Assembly (NCBI GenBank): GCA_021651055.1 | Contig: JAJHOH010000001.1 | Coordinates: 3,534,001-3,598,000 of the forward strand | Length of the DNA stretch: 64,000 bases | Direction: 5' to 3' | From: Candidatus Manganitrophus morganii | GTDB taxonomy: Bacteria > Nitrospirota > Nitrospiria > SBBL01 > Manganitrophaceae | Shown here: in pieces, positions 59,741-64,000 of the stretch | Numbering within the stretch: the first letter of the stretch is position 1 | Layout of the letters: each line of letters starts with the position of its first letter | Position numbers and translations under genes: made by a program | The notes under the pieces: generated by a model | Database searches by the model: none | What the model was told of the DNA's origin: nothing | What the model saw: only the letters and a program-made list of their open reading frames with translations

Positions 59741-60355
59741 TCAGTTCTGCTCATCGATCAAGACGGCGGTTCCAACGGCGGAAAGGAGGAGAGAGCGTGG
59801 ATCGATTCGATGGAAGTTGAAAGAGGTTCCCACCACGGCATTGGCGCCGAACAGGGCCGCTTCGCCTCGGAGATCGCGAAGCGCAAGCAAGATTCCTGTT
59901 TTTAGGTGGCTTCGATAAGTGGTGTTGGTTGAGTAAACCGCTTTTTCAGGGATCGAGTGAATCTGGTCCTCCAGCTCGATAATGATATTGGCATTGATCA
60001 GTCCAAAGTAGTTTTTGACTTTTCTTCCCTCTACCTTTTGAGTTGTGGTGATCAAAATTTTGTGAGCCCCTTCTTCATGACGTGCCCGGCGTTCCGGCTC
60101 GACGACGCGGATCGGCCCCTTACGATTCGTTTTGAGCCCTTCTTTCTCCGTCTGCTCCGGAGGAGAGAGCGCTGGACTTTCTTCTCTCTCTTCGCTCTCT
60201 TCCCGCTCTTTCTTTTCCCTTCTCTTTGACGTCGTTGCAGCGGCGGGAGAGGGAGGGTTGCTCGCCGGCGCCTCCTTCACGCCGGGGAGCGTCATTTGAC
60301 ACTGGATACATCGGCCGGCCTCACGCTGTTCGCAGCCGCAATTGGGGCAAATCAT
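59741..60355 (-). CDS. Zinc-ribbon plus YbjQ-like domain protein
   Basis: 204 residues read leftwards; the ATG overlaps the purN stop (ATGA). An N-terminal zinc ribbon (CPNCGCEQREAGRCIQCQ) leads to a highly charged disordered linker, then a YbjQ/UPF0145-type domain (HKILITTTQKVEGRKVKNYFG, FGANAVVGTSFNF). YbjQ-like proteins form pentamers of unknown role, once proposed to bind metals. The operon-like overlap with purN is notable but its meaning is unknown. Confidence 0.75.
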   Translation of the reverse strand: MICPNCGCEQREAGRCIQCQMTLPGVKEAPASNPPSPAAATTSKRREKKEREESEEREESPALSPPEQTEKEGLKTNRKGPIRVVEPERRARHEEGAHKILITTTQKVEGRKVKNYFGLINANIIIELEDQIHSIPEKAVYSTNTTYRSHLKTGILLALRDLRGEAALFGANAVVGTSFNFHRIDPRSLLLSAVGTAVLIDEQN

Positions 60356-61023
60356 CGGGCGCTCCTTGCGGAAGCGCGATCTCGAATATGAACTTTTCTC
60401 CCGTCTACCGTCAATTTCCCCTCGGCATAAAGCTGGAGAACCTGCGGCAGAAGCCGGTGCTCTTCCGCCAAAATCCGCTCCGACAGCTGCTCTACGGTGT
60501 CTCCCTCGAAGACAGGAACCGAAGCCTGCGCGATGATGGGGCCGTGATCCATCTCTTCATCGACAAAGTGGATCGTGCATCCGCTCACACGAACCCCGTA
60601 CGACAGCGCCTGTCGCTGGGCATGCATTCCGGGAAAAGCGGGGAGGAGACTCGGGTGAGTGTTAATGATCCGATCATGGTATGGCTGAATCAGCGTCGGC
60701 GTGACAAGGCGCATGTAGCCGGCCAGCACCACTAATTCGACGCCAAACTCTTTTAGTTGCTGTAAAACCGCGGCGTCGTATTCTTCTCGACGACTGTAGT
60801 GCGTCGGATCGAGAAAGAGCGCGGGGACCTGATACCGCGCCGCTCGCTCCAGCGCCGCGGCGTCCTTCTTATTGCTGATCACCACCGCTACGCGTGCGGA
60901 AAGCTTCCCCTGCTTGATCGCATCAAGAATCGCCTCAAGGTTGCTCCCTCGGCCGGAGACGAGGATGCCCAGTCGAAGGGCTCCTTCAGCAGGGTTCAGG
61001 ACAGGTTCCTCTTCGCTACACAT
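60352..61023 (-). CDS. purN: Phosphoribosylglycinamide formyltransferase
   Basis: About 223 residues read leftwards from ATG 61023 (an upstream ATG at 61038 is also in frame), overlapping the purM stop. LGILVSGRGSNLEAI is the phosphate-binding start; VLAGYMRLV, then RIINTHPSLLPAFPGMHAQRQAL and GCTIHFVDEEMDHGPII hold the catalytic Asn, His and Asp. It converts GAR to FGAR with 10-formyl-tetrahydrofolate in purine synthesis. Coupled to purM as in many bacteria. Chromosomal. Confidence 0.96.
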   Translation of the reverse strand: MCSEEEPVLNPAEGALRLGILVSGRGSNLEAILDAIKQGKLSARVAVVISNKKDAAALERAARYQVPALFLDPTHYSRREEYDAAVLQQLKEFGVELVVLAGYMRLVTPTLIQPYHDRIINTHPSLLPAFPGMHAQRQALSYGVRVSGCTIHFVDEEMDHGPIIAQASVPVFEGDTVEQLSERILAEEHRLLPQVLQLYAEGKLTVDGRKVHIRDRASARSAR

Positions 61024-62050
61024 AAACCACCGTTCCATCTCCCTTGACGATCTCGCCGATCACGTACGCTTCCTGTCGGAGCCGTTTTAGAAGGGAGCGC
61101 GTTTGGGAGAGCGCCTTTGGCGAGATCACCAAGATCATTCCGATCCCCATGTTAAAGTCGGTGTACATCTCTTCGGTGTCGACCTCTCCCATTTCTTGAA
61201 GGGTCCTGAATATGAAAGGGACCTCCCACCGGTCGCGCCGCACCTGGGCCGCACAACCGGGCGGAAGAACACGCGGAAGATTTTCAGTGATCCCTCCGCC
61301 GGTAATGTGGGCCGCTCCTTTGATTTGGACTTTCTCCTGAAGTTTCGAGAGGGTTTTTGCGTAGATGACGGTCGGGGTCAACAGAATTTCTCCGACCGAT
61401 TTCGACTCTCCGGGAAAGTGGTCCTTTACCGTAAGCCCCATCTTCTCGAAAACAATTTTCCGGACCAGGGAGAAGCCGTTGCTGTGCAGGCCCGAAGAGG
61501 CCAGGCCGATCAAGAGATCTCCCGGCCTGATTTTCTTTCCGTCGATGATCTTCTTTTTGTCCACCGCCCCCACGGCGAAGCCGGCCAGATCGTATTCTCC
61601 CGCGGGGTAAAAGGAGGGCATCTCCGCCGTCTCGCCGCCGATCAGGGCACAACCGGCCTGCCGGCATCCGTCCACAATCCCTTTCATCACCTCCACCGCC
61701 TTCTCCGGAAAAAGCTTTCCCGTGGCGAAGTAGTCCAAGAAAAAGAGCGGTTCGGCGCCGGTCACGATGACGTCGTTGACGCACATCGCGACGAGGTCAA
61801 TTCCGACCGTATCGTGGCGGTCGGTCATAAAGGCGATCTTCAGCTTTGTCCCAACCCCATCCGTGCCGGAGACCAGGACCGGCTCCTTAAACTTTTTCGC
61901 TCCGAGGGCGAATAGGCCGGAAAAGCCTCCCAAGTCGGTGAGAACTTCGGGTCGATGTGTTGATCGGACCATGGAGGTGATTTTTTGGACGAAAAGATCG
62001 CCGGCGTCAATATCAACACCGGCATTTTTGTAGGTCAGTCGCGCCATCAT
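61016..62050 (-). CDS. purM: Phosphoribosylformylglycinamidine cyclo-ligase (AIR synthetase)
   Basis: 344 residues read leftwards from ATG 62050. LTYKNAGVDIDAGDLFV, VSGTDGVGTKLKIA, GIDLVAMCVNDVIVTGAEPLFFLDYFATGKL and GGETAEMPSFYPAGEYDLAGF are diagnostic PurM motifs; the C-terminal GGGITENLPRVLP completes it. It makes aminoimidazole ribonucleotide from FGAM using ATP. First gene of the purM-purN-YbjQ set. Confirms that this end of the window is chromosomal. Confidence 0.97.
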   Translation of the reverse strand: MMARLTYKNAGVDIDAGDLFVQKITSMVRSTHRPEVLTDLGGFSGLFALGAKKFKEPVLVSGTDGVGTKLKIAFMTDRHDTVGIDLVAMCVNDVIVTGAEPLFFLDYFATGKLFPEKAVEVMKGIVDGCRQAGCALIGGETAEMPSFYPAGEYDLAGFAVGAVDKKKIIDGKKIRPGDLLIGLASSGLHSNGFSLVRKIVFEKMGLTVKDHFPGESKSVGEILLTPTVIYAKTLSKLQEKVQIKGAAHITGGGITENLPRVLPPGCAAQVRRDRWEVPFIFRTLQEMGEVDTEEMYTDFNMGIGMILVISPKALSQTRSLLKRLRQEAYVIGEIVKGDGTVVYV

Positions 62051-62887
62051 TTACTCGTGAAGGGTGGGCTTTCGATTTTTTTTAGAAAAAAGGTAACCTC
62101 ATAAAAGTGATCTGTATCATACCGCAAGATCAGGAAAAGGTCAATTTAGGGGCCCTTTTCCCGGCGGAAATCGAGTGGAACGAAATGGCTTTAAACAAAC
62201 AGATGAGCGGCTCGTCCCCCGCGATAACGAAAGACTCCATAAGATACATCATTCTTGACAAAGATTTTTTGCGGGCTACGGATCAAACAGGAGGGGTTTT
62301 GTCGGCGGCGAGTAGAAACCGCAGTGATGGCCCAATCCTTGTATCCTCGCTATCGTTTCTTCCGGTTTGTTTATCAGAAGTCGGTTTTTCCATTCGCCGT
62401 TTCAATTTCTCTTAAGCATTTCGTTTCTCCTATTGATCACCTCCCTCTAACGTCCGTCCTAATCGAGAGATCAAAAACGATTGTCTTTCCCAAAAAAATC
62501 GGTTATTCTGACGGAGTTTATCCATGTTTTAATCGATTATTCTGTTTGATGAGAAATAATCTAGTGAAGGGCTATAGAACGCCATTTCGGTTTCACAGAA
62601 ATTTTTCTCCAAAGTGCTGGAGAAGGGTAAGAACATTGGCAGTGGGGTCAGTGCGATCTCCGGAAGATCGAGAAGTGCGATAAAGTACTCCCTAGAAGCA
62701 TAGAACAAAGGGGCATTGATGGCGGCAGAAGGATGGAAGACGAGAAGGAGATGTAAATTCCGATCGAGCGGTGCATTCTTCCCAAATCCTCCGGCGCGGG
62801 GTTCTTCGAAAGCGTCGGATCGATCGATTCAACCCTTCATCGCGGCCGCATCATCCCTGGATAAGCGTTCATAGAGGGTTAGGGAGT
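62051..62887. other. Intergenic region between purM and the methyltransferase
   Basis: About 840 bases with only short low-quality frames on the + strand (62107-62415 and 62255-62683), neither with a good ribosome site nor recognisable protein. One sigma-70-like pair, TTGTCT (62481) and TATTCT (62504) with 17-base spacing, might drive the gene at 62888. It should also hold the leftward purM promoter. I see no RNA gene or repeat. Confidence 0.5.
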
Positions 62888-64000
62888 ATGATGGAAAAAG
62901 AGGCATTCACCGGATCATCGCTGCCCGGCCAAAATAAAAGGAAGGTGGGTCGACGTTCCGTAGAGAGCGGGAACGTTCTCCGGAAAGTCTCTCCTCTCTT
63001 TGAGATTCTGGTCTCCGAACTCCATCACGCTCTCGGCCAATTGAAGCAGAAGCTCGATGCGGAAGAATCCGGGATTCGCTCCGAGAGCGATGAAGAACAC
63101 CGGATGCTGCTTGAGGCGGAGAGCCTACACCACGCAGAGGGACTTTTAACAGAGGCCCTGGATCGTTTTATCTTGAGAATGGATAAGATGGTGAGGCATT
63201 TTACCCCTCAGGAGCATCGTATCCATCGCGATTATTTTCAGAAACATCTTCATCCCTTTCTTCTCCTCTCTCCTTTCGTGAAGCGGGCTTATTCGAAGCC
63301 GTTGGGATATCCCGGGGATTATGAAATGATGCGGATGTTGTATGAAGACCACGACCAAGGAGAAACCTTCTTCGCCCGTCTCATCAATCGATATTGTTCC
63401 CAACTCTCCCCGGCCAGATCGGTGATGGGCCGGGTTCCCTATATGCTGGGGAAGATAAACCGGGTCCTCGGCCGGGCCTCGGGGAATCGGGAAACCGTCT
63501 CGATCATGAGCATCGGTTCCGGACCGGCCAAAGAGATCCAGGAACTGATTCGGAGCAACCCCAAGAGTGATCGGTGCCACCTGACCATGATCGACACCGA
63601 GTGGGAGGCGCTGCAATATTCCCGCGCGAAGATCGACGTGTTAAAGGGGGTGACGCGGAGCCGCATCCAGATCAATTATGTCAACAAATCGATTCATCAG
63701 TTGGTCCACCATCCCCACACCTTTGATCTCTTCGCCGGGCAGGATTTGATTTATGTCACGGGCCTCTTCGACTATCTCCCCTTTCATATCGCAAAGCATT
63801 TGATTCAACGCTTGTACCGGCTTCTCTCCGAGGAGGGTGAGCTTATTATCGGAAATCTGGACGTCTCGAATGATGCCCGGTATTTTATGGAATATGGCGC
63901 GGAATGGTATGTCCTTTATCGAACCCCTCAGGAGCTTGTTCAAATGGTGGAAGGGATTTCTCCCGCCCAGGCTTTTGTCGAGACCGACGAAGAGGGGACA
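62888..64000 (+). CDS. Class I SAM-dependent methyltransferase, 3' end cut off
   Basis: Open from ATG 62888 (ATG 62891 also possible; TTAGGGAG precedes) through the right edge, at least 371 residues. The N-terminal ~190 residues are helical (PQEHRIHRDYFQKHLHPFLL, KPLGYPGDYEMMRMLYEDH). A Rossmann methyltransferase follows with VSIMSIGSGPAKEIQEL binding SAM, then LTMIDTEWEALQYS and DLIYVTGLFDYLPFHIAKHL. The pattern recalls proteins annotated as extracellular-factor (3-hydroxypalmitate methyl ester) biosynthesis methyltransferases; the substrate is not certain. Chromosomal. Confidence 0.8.
   Translation, partial: MMEKEAFTGSSLPGQNKRKVGRRSVESGNVLRKVSPLFEILVSELHHALGQLKQKLDAEESGIRSESDEEHRMLLEAESLHHAEGLLTEALDRFILRMDKMVRHFTPQEHRIHRDYFQKHLHPFLLLSPFVKRAYSKPLGYPGDYEMMRMLYEDHDQGETFFARLINRYCSQLSPARSVMGRVPYMLGKINRVLGRASGNRETVSIMSIGSGPAKEIQELIRSNPKSDRCHLTMIDTEWEALQYSRAKIDVLKGVTRSRIQINYVNKSIHQLVHHPHTFDLFAGQDLIYVTGLFDYLPFHIAKHLIQRLYRLLSEEGELIIGNLDVSNDARYFMEYGAEWYVLYRTPQELVQMVEGISPAQAFVETDEEGT

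Noticed and set aside
62107-62683. Two plus-strand frames between purM and the methyltransferase
   Set aside because: No ribosome sites, atypical composition and no recognisable motifs; considered noncoding.
1-64000. CRISPR arrays or intact insertion sequences
   Set aside because: No regularly spaced repeats of CRISPR size and no transposase-like protein were found.

Overview
The window is about 59 kb of an integrative conjugative element (ICE), cut off at the left edge, followed by about 5 kb of chromosome. The boundary is a tRNA-Ala(CGC) gene (59036-59111, minus strand) whose 3' end faces the element. The chromosomal genes purM, purN, a YbjQ-like gene and a TPR gene lie beyond it. Codon usage and the F-type secretion genes point to a Gram-negative bacterium with roughly 55% GC. 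The mix of class II ribonucleotide reductase, Uma2 and F-type transfer genes would fit Nitrospirota or a deltaproteobacterial-type lineage, but I cannot fix the taxon from sequence alone.

Layout. (1) 1-13080: an F-type type IV secretion operon, with the end of traC, two Cys-rich TraN-like genes, traW, traU, trbC, trbI, an S26 signal peptidase, thioredoxin-fold traF, traH and traG. (2) 13077-13865: two minus-strand insertions, a small membrane protein and a Uma2 nuclease. (3) 13923-22820: accessory transfer and membrane genes (lytic transglycosylase, NfeD, SPFH/band 7, a membrane M41 peptidase lacking its AAA module), the TraD-type coupling protein, a CHC2/TOPRIM primase and a replication-relaxation protein. 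(4) 22821-26017: an AT-richer, decayed stretch with one orphan membrane protein and a truncated exonuclease remnant. (5) 26018-32017: a Fic enzyme, several tiny genes, B12-dependent ribonucleotide reductase and a Phd/PIN toxin-antitoxin pair. (6) 32261-47613: DNA-metabolism and unknown genes (RDF-like protein, second primase, UvrD-type helicase, RadC-like JAB protein, an AAA-DUF1257-DUF2997 trio, a large N6-adenine methylase, a GHKL ATPase). (7) 47667-53520: a PRTRC cassette (ParB, E, C, F, B, A, ThiF), then a second Phd/PIN pair and a 1281-aa SF2 helicase. (8) 58443-59036: two small ORFs and the att-proximal tRNA.

How it may work together. Modules 1 and 3 build the conjugation channel and feed DNA to it. 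The primases, UvrD helicase and ribonucleotide reductase could support second-strand synthesis and dNTP supply. The PRTRC cassette, of unknown mechanism, probably helps maintenance. The methylase, GHKL ATPase and helicase may protect or remodel incoming DNA. No relaxase, integrase or oriT is visible, so they probably lie to the left of the window.

The least explained signal is regulatory. Many genes of modules 5-8 have a strong hairpin, usually with a U-run, ending only about 6-20 bases before the next start codon or Shine-Dalgarno. Two of these leaders (26928-27013 and 32138-32216) look like copies of one element. That suggests expression controlled by attenuation or antitermination.
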